A DNA stretch of 64,000 bases from positions 1 to 64,000 of the forward strand of contig CANJQN010000017.1 in the NCBI GenBank assembly GCA_947476465.1, written 5' to 3'. Position numbers and translations under genes: made by a program. The notes beneath the pieces are model-generated. The model saw only the letters and a list, made by a program, of their open reading frames with translations, ran no database searches and had not been told where the DNA came from. This document shows, in pieces, positions 7,620-18,696 of the stretch; positions within the stretch are counted from its first letter, which is position 1, and the number at the start of each line of letters is the position of its first letter. Source of the stretch: Comamonadaceae bacterium (GTDB taxonomy: Bacteria > Pseudomonadota > Gammaproteobacteria > Burkholderiales > Burkholderiaceae_C).

Positions 7620-8247
7620 GGCCGTGTCCGTGCGAAGGCCCGGGATCGGGTCCGTCGTCGCTGTGTTCGTGGTTGTCGTGGGTGTGCTCTTGCGGCGCGG
7701 GGTGCGGGTGCACGTGCCTGGACGAATCCGGATCGGCGGGCAAATGCGAATTCGAGTGGTGTGAGTGCGAATGCGAGCGCCCCTGCCCGCCATGGCTGGC
7801 GTAGGCGCCGCCCTCGGGCTCAAAGGCCTCCAGCGCCTCGTTGACGATCAGGTGCATGGCGCGCAGCATGTCCGCCAGCACGTGGTCGGGCTCGATCTTG
7901 AGGTGGTCTGGCTTGAGCTCGATCGGCACATGCCGGTTGCCCAGGTGATAGGCGGCGCGGGTGAGGTCAAACGGCGTGCCGTGCTCGGTGCAATGGCGAA
8001 TGACCAACACCGGCTGCGGCGCGGCGATCACCCGCACCAGAGAGCCGTCTTGCGCCACCAGGACGTCGCCGCCGCGCGCGGCGGTGCCGCGCGGCAGGAA
8101 CACGCCCAGCGTGCGCCCCCGCGAATCGGTGCAGTCGAAGCGGCTTTTCTGGCGCACATCCCAGTCGAGTTCGACCGTGGCGGCGCGCCGCAGCAGGACG
8201 GCCGCCAAGCCTTGCCCGCCGGGGAGGCATTTGGACACGTGGAGCAT
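7600..8247 (-). CDS. ureE: Urease nickel metallochaperone UreE with long His-rich tail
   Basis: A 215-residue protein with the UreE N-terminal peptide-binding domain and the C-terminal metal-binding domain containing [10 protein letters not shown]. After about residue 155 comes a long tail with [16 protein letters not shown] and [10 protein letters not shown], a classic nickel-binding His tail unusually rich in Asp and Pro. UreE passes nickel to UreG. I chose the ATG at 8247. The gene overlaps ureF by 20 nt and is separated from ureC by 28 nt. Confidence 0.95.
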   Translation of the reverse strand: MLHVSKCLPGGQGLAAVLLRRAATVELDWDVRQKSRFDCTDSRGRTLGVFLPRGTAARGGDVLVAQDGSLVRVIAAPQPVLVIRHCTEHGTPFDLTRAAYHLGNRHVPIELKPDHLKIEPDHVLADMLRAMHLIVNEALEAFEPEGGAYASHGGQGRSHSHSHHSNSHLPADPDSSRHVHPHPAPQEHTHDNHEHSDDGPDPGPSHGHGHAHHQH

Positions 8248-8275
8248 GGCGCAGAGGCTATCAGAACGGGGAAAA

Positions 8276-10057
<1,782 letters not shown>

Positions 10058-10157
10058 GGTCTTGTCCTGATTGGGGTTATTGAGTTTCTTGCATGTCGCG
10101 ACACGGCCCCACCCGTTCGCCCTGAGCCCTCACGGAACAGAGTGCGTCACATCCACT

Positions 10158-10270
10158 CCGTTCGGGCTGAGCCTGTCGAAGGGCTTCGACAGGCTCAGCC
10201 CGAACGGGAGAGGGCTCAGCCCGAACGGGAGAGGGCTCAGCCCGAACGGGAGAGGGCTCAGCCCGAACGG
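10158..10270. repeat. REP palindrome plus 21-bp tandem array between ureC and ureB
   Basis: Two perfect 24-bp inverted arms (10158-10181 and 10184-10207, starting CCGTTCGGGCTGAG) flank two G residues. Three exact 21-bp direct copies of GAGAGGGCTCAGCCCGAACG+G follow at 10208-10228, 10229-10249 and 10250-10270. A single diverged copy precedes at about 10113-10135. The structure separates ureB from ureC and could form a strong hairpin in the operon mRNA. Confidence 0.95.
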
Positions 10271-10297
10271 AATACGTTTTCATGACGTATGAATTGC

Positions 10298-10606
10298 TCA
10301 ATCGAGCGCGCCGCGCACCAGGCCGCGAAAGCCGTGCACGATGCGGGCGCCAGCGTAGTCGACCAATTCCACGGTGCGCTGCTGCCCTGGCTCGAAGCGC
10401 ACCGCCGTGCCCGAGGCGATGTTCAGCCGCATGCCGCGCGCGGCGGCGCGGTCGAAGTCCAGCGCGCCATTGGTTTCGGCGAAGTGGTAGTGCGAGCCGA
10501 CCTGGATCGGCCGGTCGGCGGTGTTGCGCACTACCACTGTGAGCGTGCGCCGCCCGGGGTTGAGCGGCAGGTCACCGTCGTCGGTGAGAAGTTCGCCAGG
10601 GATCAT
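10298..10606 (-). CDS. ureB: Urease beta subunit UreB
   Basis: A 102-residue structural subunit of the urease apoenzyme. Typical family segments are MIPGELL, the region around [15 protein letters not shown] and the end [11 protein letters not shown] use the ATG at 10606; the frame is open upstream through the dispersed repeat but has no UreB homology there. It lies downstream of ureA across a 172-bp repeat-containing spacer and upstream of ureC. Confidence 0.96.
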   Translation of the reverse strand: MIPGELLTDDGDLPLNPGRRTLTVVVRNTADRPIQVGSHYHFAETNGALDFDRAAARGMRLNIASGTAVRFEPGQQRTVELVDYAGARIVHGFRGLVRGALD

Positions 10607-10671
10607 GAGGCGATGACGCGCGTGAACACGCGTCGCTTGTCGGCAACCATGGGGCGCACGCGGGGGAGCGG

Positions 10672-10735
10672 ACCAGCGGCGACCGCGGAACCGGCTTTGC
10701 CGGGCCGCTGGTGGCGCCCCCCTGGGGGGGAGAGG
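10672..10735. repeat. Dispersed G+C-rich palindromic repeat between ureA and ureB
   Basis: The segment contains GCGGAACCGGCTTTGCCGGG and a following CCGCTGGTGGCGCCCCC. The same motif in opposite orientation recurs at 20305-20361 between urtB and urtC. It is an intergenic repeat type distinct from the REP and the MITE and has no coding content. Confidence 0.8.
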
Positions 10736-10778
10736 GCGGCGCCCGAGGGGGCACGGCCGAAGGCGCATCGGGGGGGGG

Positions 10779-11081
<303 letters not shown>

Positions 11082-11130
11082 GGTGAGCTTTTTACACCGC
11101 TTGTATGCAAGGGGTGTGCCGGGGGGGGGC

Positions 11131-11265
11131 GTCATTCCCGCGGAGGCGGGAATCCAGGAGCGAGGTGTGTCGATCGATACGGGCCGTCGCGAACTCGGCC
11201 GCGGTCTGGATTTCCGCCTTCGCGGGAATGACGGCATTGCGCGATGACGCCTTCGCGGGGATGAC
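11131..11265. repeat. MITE-like inverted-repeat element upstream of ureA
   Basis: The element begins GTCATTCCCGCGGAGGCGGG and ends with the inverted partner TTCGCGGGAATGAC at 11232. A second partial copy (GATGACGCCTTCGCGGGGAT) follows to 11265. The middle carries CAGGAGCGAGGTG. Close relatives occur at 18547, 28471, 44402 and 51745. It lies between the divergent ureA and kinase genes. Confidence 0.85.
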
Positions 11266-11297
11266 GACCTTGGCCCGCTCCTTGCACCCGTTGCCGT

Positions 11298-14200
11298 GTG
11301 CACGACGCCGCCCCCGCCCTGGAACCCCCGCCGCCCGAGGCGGCGACGCAGCGCGTCATCAAGGTGCGGCGCGACTACAACAGCTGGGTGGCGCGCGAAA
11401 CGCTGGAAGACTATGCCCTGCGCTACACCCCGCAGCGGTTTCGGCGGTGGTCGATCTTCCGGGTGGCCAACACCGCCTTTGGCGCCTCCTCCTTCCTGAT
11501 CCTCGAAGCCATCGGCGCCACGCTGCTGGTGCAATACGGCTTTGCCAACGCGTTCTGGGCGATCCTCGCCACCGGGCTGATCATTTTCCTGGCCGGGCTG
11601 CCGATCAGCGTTTACGCCGCCCGCCACGGCGTCGACATGGACCTGCTCACCCGCGGCGCGGGCTTTGGCTACATCGGCTCCACGATCACCTCGCTGATCT
11701 ACGCCTCGTTCACTTTCATCTTCTTCGCGCTGGAGGCGGCCGTCATGGCCTACGCGCTGGAGCTGGCGCTGGGCATTGCGCCGACCTGGGGTTACCTGGT
11801 GTGCGCGCTGGTGGTCATTCCACTGGTCACGCACGGCATCTCCACCATCAGCCGCCTGCAGGCCTGGACGCAGCCGCTGTGGTTGGTGATGCTGATCGTG
11901 CCCTTTGTCTTTGTGATGGTGCGCGATCCTGGTGCGTTCGCTGGCATCACGCACCACGCGGGTGAAAAAGGTGGCACGTCCAGCTTCGATATGCACCTGT
12001 TCGGTGCCGCACTCACCGTGGGCATCGCGCTCATCACCCAGATGGGCGAGCAGGCCGACTACCTTCGCTTCATGCCGGCGCGCACGGCGCGCAACCGGGT
12101 GCGCTGGTGGGCCGGCGTGCTGGCCGGCGGGCCGGGCTGGGTGGTGTTGGGCGTGCTCAAGATGCTCGGTGGCGCGCTGCTGGCCTACCTGGCCATCAGC
12201 CACATGGTGCCGCTCGATCGCGCGGTCGACCCCAACCAGATGTACCTGGCCGCCTATGAGTACGTGTTTCCGCACTTCGGCTGGGCGGTCGCGGCCACCG
12301 CGGTGTTCGTGGTGGTCTCGCAGATCAAGATCAACGTGACCAATGCCTATGCCGGATCGCTGGCCTGGTCCAACTTCTTCTCGCGCGTCACCCACAGCCA
12401 CCCCGGCCGGGTGGTGTGGGTGGTGTTCAACACCCTCATCGCCTTCATGCTGATGGAGATGAACCTGTTTCAGGCCATGGGCGAGGTGCTCGGCCTTTAC
12501 TCCAACATCGCCATCGCCTGGTTCATGGCGGTGGTGGCCGACCTGGTGGTCAACAAGCCCCTGGGCCTGTCGCCGCCGGGCATCGAGTTCAAGCGCGCCC
12601 ACCTGTGGGACATCAACCCGGTGGGCGTGGGCGCGATGGCACTGGCGTCGGCGCTTGCGGTGCCGGCCCACCTGGGCGCGTTCGGGCCGAGTGCACAAGC
12701 GTTTTCGGCCGTGATCGCGATGGGCGTGGCCTTTGTCACCTCGCCGCTGATCGCCTGGTGGACCGGCGGGCGCTACTACCTTGCGCGGCCGGCCGCGCCC
12801 ACCCGCGCCGGCGCCGACACCGCCTTGCAGCGCTGCGTGATCTGCGAGACCGAATACGAGGGCCCGGACATGGCCCATTGCCCGGCCTACCAAGGGAGCA
12901 TCTGCTCGCTGTGCTGCACCCTCGACGCGCGCTGCGGCGATGTGTGCAAGCCGCAGGCGAGCCTGTCTGCGCAGTGGAATGCCAGCCTGCGCTGGCTGCT
13001 GCCGCGGCGCGCCTGGCCCTTTGTCGAAGCCGGGCTGGGCCACTTCGTGCTGCTGATGCTGGTGATTGCGCCCTTGTTGGCCGCGGTGTTCGGTTTCCTG
13101 TACCGGCAGGAGCTCCAGGCGCTGGAGTTGCAGACCGATGGCGCGCTGCAGATGGTGCGCGCAGCGCTGGGCTCGGGCTTTTTCAAGGCCTACATGGCGC
13201 TGCTGCTGATCGCGGGCATCGTCGCCTGGTGGCTGGTGCTGGCGCACAAGTCGCGGCAGGTGGCGCAGGAGGAATCGAACCGCCAGACGCACCTGCTGGT
13301 GCGCGAGGTCCAACTGCACCGCCGCACCGATGATGCGCTGCAACAGGCGCGGCGCACGGCCGAACAGGCGCAGCGCGCCGCCGAGCAGGCCAACCAGGCC
13401 AAGAGCCGCTACCTCAGCGCCATCAGCCACGAGTTGCGCACGCCCCTCAACAGCATCCTGGGCTATGCCCAGCTCATGGGCGAAGACCCGCAGGTGCCGC
13501 CGCACCGCAAGCAGGCGGTCAACGTGATCCGCCGGGGCGGCGAACACCTGCTGTCGCTGATCGAGGGCACGCTGGACATCGCCCGCATCGAGGCCGGCAA
13601 GCTGCGGCTGGACCTCGCACCGATGCGTTTTGATGACGAATTGCATGAGGTGGCTGGCCTGTTCGAACTGCAGGCGGCGGCCAAGGGCCTGGCGTTTCGT
13701 TTCGAGACGCAGGGTTCCTTGCCGCAAGTGGTGCGCGCCGACGAAAAGCGGCTGCGCCAGATCCTGATCAACCTCGTGGGCAACGCCATCAAGTTCACCA
13801 CCCAGGGGCATGTGATCTTGCGCGTTCGCTATGCGCTGCAGATGGCGCAGATCGACATCGAGGACACCGGGCCCGGCATGGCGCGTGGGGAGATCGACAA
13901 GGTGTTCGAGCCCTTCGCCCGTGGCGCCAGCGCCAGCCAGGCCAACGCCGCGCCCGGCGCGGGCCTGGGGCTGACCATTGCCAAGATGCTCACCGATCTG
14001 ATGGGCGGTGAGCTCACCGTGCAAAGTGCCGTGGGAGAGGGCACTTCGTTTCGGGTGCGCTTGTTCCTGCCCGAGGTGCATGGCGCTGCCGCCTTGCGGG
14101 CCGCGCCGCCGCAGCCGCGCCGCGGCTACGAGGGCCCGCGCCACAGCATCCTGGTGGTGGACAACGAGGAACCCGACCGGGAGCTGCTGGTGCAGCTGCT

Positions 14201-14768
14201 GCAGCCGCTGGGCTTTGAGCTGCGCACCGCCGCCAGTGGCCACGACGCGCTCGACCTGCTGGCCGCTGGTGTCGTGCCCGACGTGATCCTGATGGACCTG
14301 GCCATGCCCGGCATCGACGGCTGGGAAACCCTGCGCCGCATCCGCCGCATGCCGCACATCAACCCCAAGGTGGCCATCGTCTCGGCCAATGCCTTCGACA
14401 AGGGGCTGGACAATGGACTGGGCGTCGCGGCGCAGGACTTCATTCTCAAGCCGGTGCGCCATGGCGAATTGCTCGATTGGCTGCAAGGCCAGCTCGACCT
14501 GCGCTGGACCGCCCAGCCCGTGCTGGCGCCCGCGCCGCCCGCGCTGGTGCAAGCGCTGGTGGCGCCCGATGCCGCCACCCTCGCCGGGCTGCGTGCCCTG
14601 GTGCAACTGGGCTTTTACCGCGGCATCGTCAACCGCCTTGACGAGATCGAGGCCGCGCAGCCCGAGTGCGTGAGCTTTTGCGCGCCCTTGCGGGTGCAGG
14701 CCCGCGCCTTCCAGTTCGAGGCCATGACCAGGTACCTCGACGCCGCCGAGCAGGAGAATGCCGTATGA
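11298..14768 (+). CDS. NCS1 transporter-hybrid histidine kinase fusion (sensor)
   Basis: A 1156-residue membrane protein, GTG start. Residues about 35-500 are a permease of the NCS1 (cytosine/purine/allantoin) type with roughly a dozen hydrophobic segments. A Cys-rich stretch ([16 protein letters not shown] ... [15 protein letters not shown], about 515-555) suggests metal binding. One or two more membrane segments, a coiled coil (about 650-705), a HisKA box ([10 protein letters not shown], His711), an HATPase_c domain ([14 protein letters not shown]) and a receiver domain (phospho-Asp about 1000 in ILMDLAMPG) follow. By analogy with CbrA, the permease part may sense substrate. It lies next to urease and urt genes and 96 bp before a response regulator, so I infer control of urea or purine nitrogen uptake. 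Confidence 0.88.
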   Translation: MHDAAPALEPPPPEAATQRVIKVRRDYNSWVARETLEDYALRYTPQRFRRWSIFRVANTAFGASSFLILEAIGATLLVQYGFANAFWAILATGLIIFLAGLPISVYAARHGVDMDLLTRGAGFGYIGSTITSLIYASFTFIFFALEAAVMAYALELALGIAPTWGYLVCALVVIPLVTHGISTISRLQAWTQPLWLVMLIVPFVFVMVRDPGAFAGITHHAGEKGGTSSFDMHLFGAALTVGIALITQMGEQADYLRFMPARTARNRVRWWAGVLAGGPGWVVLGVLKMLGGALLAYLAISHMVPLDRAVDPNQMYLAAYEYVFPHFGWAVAATAVFVVVSQIKINVTNAYAGSLAWSNFFSRVTHSHPGRVVWVVFNTLIAFMLMEMNLFQAMGEVLGLYSNIAIAWFMAVVADLVVNKPLGLSPPGIEFKRAHLWDINPVGVGAMALASALAVPAHLGAFGPSAQAFSAVIAMGVAFVTSPLIAWWTGGRYYLARPAAPTRAGADTALQRCVICETEYEGPDMAHCPAYQGSICSLCCTLDARCGDVCKPQASLSAQWNASLRWLLPRRAWPFVEAGLGHFVLLMLVIAPLLAAVFGFLYRQELQALELQTDGALQMVRAALGSGFFKAYMALLLIAGIVAWWLVLAHKSRQVAQEESNRQTHLLVREVQLHRRTDDALQQARRTAEQAQRAAEQANQAKSRYLSAISHELRTPLNSILGYAQLMGEDPQVPPHRKQAVNVIRRGGEHLLSLIEGTLDIARIEAGKLRLDLAPMRFDDELHEVAGLFELQAAAKGLAFRFETQGSLPQVVRADEKRLRQILINLVGNAIKFTTQGHVILRVRYALQMAQIDIEDTGPGMARGEIDKVFEPFARGASASQANAAPGAGLGLTIAKMLTDLMGGELTVQSAVGEGTSFRVRLFLPEVHGAAALRAAPPQPRRGYEGPRHSILVVDNEEPDRELLVQLLQPLGFELRTAASGHDALDLLAAGVVPDVILMDLAMPGIDGWETLRRIRRMPHINPKVAIVSANAFDKGLDNGLGVAAQDFILKPVRHGELLDWLQGQLDLRWTAQPVLAPAPPALVQALVAPDAATLAGLRALVQLGFYRGIVNRLDEIEAAQPECVSFCAPLRVQARAFQFEAMTRYLDAAEQENAV

Positions 14769-14805
14769 CCCAATTGATGTTTTCATATTGGACGACACGT
14801 CATCA

Positions 14806-14847
14806 TCCGTTCGCCCTGAGCTTGTCGAAGGGCTCAGCCAGAACGGA
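14806..14847. repeat. REP copy between kinase and response regulator
   Basis: A single REP (CCGTTCGCCCTGAGCTTGTC ... GGGCTCAGCCAGAACGG) fills most of the gap between the sensor and regulator genes. It leaves only a short leader before the regulator start. Confidence 0.8.
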
Positions 14848-14864
14848 ATAGGGTGTCAGGCGTT

Positions 14865-15875
14865 ATGAAATTCGCAATAGGCGCTGCCAAGGTGCTCGAC
14901 GAGGCCCTGGACCGCACCCGCGCGGACGTCGTGCTGATCGTCGACGACGTTCCCGACAACCTCGCCGTGCTGCACGATGCGCTCGATGAATCGGGCTACA
15001 CGGTGCTGGTGGCCACCAGCGGCGAGGCCGCCATCGCGCGCGCCGGCCAGGCCTTGCCCGACATCGTGCTGCTCGACGCGATGATGCCGGGCCTGGACGG
15101 TTTCGAGGTGGCGCGGCGCCTCAAGGCCAATAGCGCTACCGCGCACATCCCCATCATCTTCATGACCGGCCTGACCGAGACCGAGCACCTGGAGGCCGCG
15201 CTGGCCGCCGGCGGCGTCGACTACGTGACCAAGCCGATCAAGCCCCGTGAGGTGATGGCCCGCATGGGTGTGCACCTGCGCAGCGCGCGCCTGGCGCGCC
15301 AAACCCGCAACGCGCTCGATGCCTTCGGCTACGCCAGCATCACGGTGCGCGCCAGCGACGGGCGGATCACGTGGCAGACCTCGTTGGCGCGCAGCCTGCT
15401 GCAAACCTGGTTTGCGGGCGAGATGGCCGCGCTGCCGGGTCGGGCCCCGCAGGCGATCGTCGATTGGCTGCGCCGCCACCTGCAAGATGCCGTGCGTCAG
15501 ATCGAGCCGCCGCGCCTGTCTCGCGAAGACGGTGCGCGCCGCCTCACGGTGCGCCTGCATCGGCAGACCGGCGACACCGAGGCCGACGATGCCGGCGGCG
15601 AGTGGCTGATCGTCATGCGCGAAGAGTCGGACGCCGCCGCCATCGCCGCCATCGGCATCGCCTTCACCCTGACCGCGCGTGAGGCCGAAGTGCTGTATTG
15701 GGTGAGCAAGGGCAAGATCAACCGCGACATCGCCGACATCGTGGGCGCCAGCCCGGCCACCGTGAAGAAGCACCTGGAGCGGGTGTACATGAAGTTGGGC
15801 GTGGAAACGCGCACCGCCGCTTCGGCGATGGCGCTGGGGCGGCTGCGGCAGATCCAGCCGCAGGCCGAGGGGTAA
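14865..15875 (+). CDS. Response regulator, receiver plus LuxR-type HTH
   Basis: A 336-residue protein from the ATG at 14865 (an in-frame ATG at 14853 adds four residues). The receiver domain occupies residues about 25-145, with Asp71 in VLLDAMMPG as phospho-acceptor and the KPIKPRE lysine. A linker region (about 150-265) is followed by a LuxR/GerE HTH (LTAREAEVLYWVSKG ... SPATVKKHLERVYMKLGV). It is probably the output partner of the preceding transporter-kinase. A perfect inverted repeat just upstream of the urtA -35 box is a good candidate target. Confidence 0.88.
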   Translation: MKFAIGAAKVLDEALDRTRADVVLIVDDVPDNLAVLHDALDESGYTVLVATSGEAAIARAGQALPDIVLLDAMMPGLDGFEVARRLKANSATAHIPIIFMTGLTETEHLEAALAAGGVDYVTKPIKPREVMARMGVHLRSARLARQTRNALDAFGYASITVRASDGRITWQTSLARSLLQTWFAGEMAALPGRAPQAIVDWLRRHLQDAVRQIEPPRLSREDGARRLTVRLHRQTGDTEADDAGGEWLIVMREESDAAAIAAIGIAFTLTAREAEVLYWVSKGKINRDIADIVGASPATVKKHLERVYMKLGVETRTAASAMALGRLRQIQPQAEG

Positions 15876-15892
15876 AGCGCCGGGCTTGCACT

Positions 15893-16906
15893 TCAAGGCA
15901 ATGACCGCCGCAGCCCCATCACCGTCACCACGTTGCGCTTGTTGCCGGTGGCGGCGGCGCCGATCAGCGTCTCGGGCGTGGTGGGGCCAAAGCCGATGTC
16001 CAGCGCCGGACTGCGGCGCAGCAAGCCCCGAAAGCTGTTGCCGCCCGCCACGTCGCTGCATTCCTGGGTGAACACGATGTGCAGCGACACCCATTCCTGG
16101 CTGTTGGCGACGTCCTTGAGGCGGCCGGTGGCCCGGCAACCGGCCCCATTGTCGTAGCGGAACTGGCCATTGCCGTCGATGGTGACTGGCCAGGGCCCGA
16201 GCCGCCCGCCCATGGTGCGCAGCTCGAGCGTCCAGTCGCCCGGCAATGCCATCAGCGGCTTGCCGCCCGCGAAATGGGTGCGGGTCATCTCCATCACCTC
16301 GCGCATGGCGGTCTCGACGTTGAAGCCGTTCTCGTTGGGAACGCCGACCGACCAGGTTTCGGTGCTGACGGTGGCGGTGCTGAGGTCGATCGCGGTCACC
16401 TCGAGCTGAAAGCTGAGGGGCGGCGGCTTCGGCAGATCCGCCATGTACACGCGTGTGGGCGGCTCGCCTTTGACGTGGCGAAGGGCCAGGGCGGCGCCCG
16501 AGTCGAGCACCACGATCTGCATCTGTGCGACGGACGGCCACACGGAGCCCGACCATTCGCCCAGCGCCGCCAGCTTTTCGGCCGGGTCCGGGTCGCCGGC
16601 CGGGGGTGCCGTGGGATCGGGCGCGGGTGGCGCGGGTGGTGTGGGTGGTGTGGGTGGTGTGGGGTCAGGCGATCCGGCGGCTGGCCCGCTGGGCGTGCTT
16701 GGGTCTGGCGTCTGCGGGGACGGCGATTGACCTGCGCCCGTGCCGACGTCCTGCGGTGGCGATGTGCCGTCAGGGCCGGTGGCAAGCCCCCCGGGTGGTG
16801 TGGGCGCCTGGGCGACCGTGTCGGAACCCCCACCACCGCCGCCGCAGCCGGCCAGCAGCAGGCAAACGCCCAACACCGCGCCGGCGATTGAACGCCTGAA
16901 TGACAT
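15893..16906 (-). CDS. Hypothetical lipoprotein with Pro-rich linker
   Basis: A 337-residue protein with a lipoprotein signal (MSFRRSIAGAVLGVCLLLAGC, lipobox LAGC). A poly-Gly stretch and a long Pro/Thr/Asp-rich linker with repeated PTPPT-like units (about residues 35-115) follow. The globular part (about 120-335) contains aromatic-rich beta-like segments and three cysteines (two in a GCRATG ... TQECSDV pair that could form a disulfide). It is not recognised. It converges with the response regulator and is divergent from urtA, whose promoter lies in the shared 279-bp spacer. Confidence 0.7.
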   Translation of the reverse strand: MSFRRSIAGAVLGVCLLLAGCGGGGGGSDTVAQAPTPPGGLATGPDGTSPPQDVGTGAGQSPSPQTPDPSTPSGPAAGSPDPTPPTPPTPPAPPAPDPTAPPAGDPDPAEKLAALGEWSGSVWPSVAQMQIVVLDSGAALALRHVKGEPPTRVYMADLPKPPPLSFQLEVTAIDLSTATVSTETWSVGVPNENGFNVETAMREVMEMTRTHFAGGKPLMALPGDWTLELRTMGGRLGPWPVTIDGNGQFRYDNGAGCRATGRLKDVANSQEWVSLHIVFTQECSDVAGGNSFRGLLRRSPALDIGFGPTTPETLIGAAATGNKRNVVTVMGLRRSLP

Positions 16907-17052
16907 TTGAAACTCCCTGGGTTGCGCGCGGGAGCGGCCCGTTATCTCAAGGCTCTGGTTCCCGCGCGATGCAACGCTATCCGGGTCGATCCATGGCGAG
17001 AACAGGGTGATCCCGTGAATGCACGGCGGTCGACAGGAAATTGACGAGCTCG

Positions 17053-17068
17053 TACGCCATGCGGCGTA
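17053..17068. promoter_or_regulatory. Inverted-repeat operator at the urtA promoter
   Basis: TACGCC-ATGC-GGCGTA is a perfect 6-bp inverted repeat with a 4-bp spacer. It ends directly against the TTGGCC -35 hexamer and is centred about 43 bp upstream of the expected start site. That is the usual place for a class II activator dimer. The nearby LuxR-type regulator at 14865 is the natural candidate to bind it. Confidence 0.6.
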
Positions 17069-17097
17069 TTGGCCCCTGCGGTCGCCCTCCCTACGAT
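17069..17097 (+). promoter_or_regulatory. Putative urtA promoter (-35 TTGGCC, -10 TACGAT)
   Basis: TTGGCC (17069-17074) and TACGAT (17092-17097) are spaced by exactly 17 bp. They lie about 90 bp upstream of the urtA ATG. The weak -35 box and the adjoining operator fit an activator-dependent promoter. Confidence 0.55.
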
Positions 17098-17185
17098 GAC
17101 TCATCCCCGCAGAGCAGGCCTTGTGCCCGCCGCGTGGCGATCAGAACCCGCTTTCTCTGTTCAGTCATCCCAACCTGGAGTGCGT

Positions 17186-18463
17186 ATGCAACGTCGTTTC
17201 ACCCTCAAGGCGCTCACCGCCGCCACCGCGCTGGCCGCGCTGGGCACCGTCACGGGCACCTACGCCCAGTCCAACACCATCAAGGTCGGCATCCTGCACA
17301 GCCTGTCGGGCACCATGGCGATCTCCGAGACCGTGCTCAAGGACGCGGCGCTGATGGCCATCGAGGAGATCAACGCCAAGGGCGGCGTGCTCGGCAAGAA
17401 GCTTGAGGCTGTGGTGGTCGATCCGGCCTCGAACTGGCCGCTGTTCGCCGAAAAGACCCGCCAGTTGCTCACGCAGGACAAGGTCGCCGTCATGTTCGGC
17501 TGCTGGACCAGCGTGTCGCGCAAGTCGGTGCTGCCAGTGGTCGAAGAGCTCAACGGCCTGCTGTTCTACCCCGTGCAGTACGAAGGTGAAGAACTGTCCA
17601 AGAACGTGTTCTACACCGGCGCCGCGCCCAACCAGCAGGCCATCCCGGCGGTCGAATACCTGATGTCCAAGGAGGGTGGCGGCGCCAAGCGTTTCGTGCT
17701 GCTGGGCACCGACTACGTCTATCCGCGCACCACCAACAAGATCCTGCGCGCGTTCCTCAAGAGCAAGGGCATCAAGGACAGCGACATCGACGAGAAGTAC
17801 ACCCCCTTCGGCCACAGCGACTACCAGACCATCGTTGCCGACGTCAAGAAGTTCGCCGCTGGCGGCAAGACGGCCGTGATCTCCACCATCAATGGCGACT
17901 CCAACGTGCCCTTCTACAAGGAGCTGGGCAACGCTGGCCTGAAGGCCAAAGACGTGCCGGTGGTGGCCTTCTCGGTGGGTGAAGAAGAGCTGCGCGGCGT
18001 GGACACCAAGCCGCTGGTGGGTCACCTGGCCGCCTGGAACTACTTCATGTCGGTCAAGAACCCGACCAACACCGAGTTCACCAAGAAGTGGGCGGCCTAC
18101 GCCAAGGCCAAGAGCATCGCCGGCCACAAGGACAAGCCGCTGACCAACGACCCCATGGAAGCCACCTACATCGGCATCTAAATGTGGAAGCAGGCCGTCG
18201 AGAAGGCCAAGACCACCGACGTCGACAAGGTCATCGCCGCCATGGCCGGCCAGACCTTCAAGGCGCCCTCGGGCTTCACCGCCAAGATGGATGAGAAGAA
18301 CCACCACCTGCACAAGCCGGTGTTCATCGGCGAAATCAAGGCCGACGGCCAGTTCAACGTGGTCTGGAAGACGCCCGGCCCGGTCAAGGCCAAGCCCTGG
18401 TCGCCGTACATCGAAGGCAACGACAAGAAAAAGGACGAGCCGGACGGCAAGTCGAAAGTCTGA
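17186..18463 (+). pseudogene. urtA: Urea ABC transporter substrate-binding protein UrtA, interrupted by in-frame stop
   Basis: The protein has a signal peptide (about residues 1-27) and the UrtA/AmiC-type periplasmic binding fold, with IKVGILHSLSGTMAISE and FYPVQYEGEE. After ATYIGI at residue 331 a TAA (18179-18181) stops translation. The sequence resumes in the same frame with MWKQAVEKAKTTDVDKVI and completes a normal UrtA C-terminus to 18463. Intact homologues have one ordinary residue at the stop position, so a single base change explains it. Without readthrough the product lacks about 93 C-terminal residues and probably does not bind urea. An assembly or sequencing error is a real alternative. 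Confidence 0.88.
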
Positions 18464-18468
18464 TGGTC

Positions 18469-18500
18469 GGTCAGTCGGTCAGTCGGTCAGTCGGTCAGTC
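18469..18500. repeat. 8-bp tandem repeat after urtA
   Basis: Four exact copies of GGTCAGTC follow the urtA stop by 5 nt. A variable-number repeat of this kind could change copy number between strains. It is outside coding sequence. Confidence 0.9.
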
Positions 18501-18546
18501 GCGCGCACGCGGTAACGTTGCGCGGGCGTCATCGGTGCACATGGAT

Positions 18547-18649
18547 GTCATCCCCGCGCAGGCGGGGATCCAGGCAGGGGCCGAGCAGGGCGATGGCCCG
18601 TCACGCCGAACAGACCTCGCTCCTGGATCCCCGCCTGCGCGGGGATGAC
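18547..18649. repeat. MITE-like element between urtA and urtB
   Basis: A 103-bp element with terminal inverted repeats GTCATCCCCGCGCAGGCGGG and its complement, and internal CGGACCTCGCTC-like sequence. It has the same architecture as the copies at 11131, 28471, 44402 and 51745. It ends 47 nt before the urtB ATG. Confidence 0.9.
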
Positions 18650-18696
18650 GATTTCCCTTGCTTCCTCAAACTTTTCTAGATGCCTTCACAGGTCCC

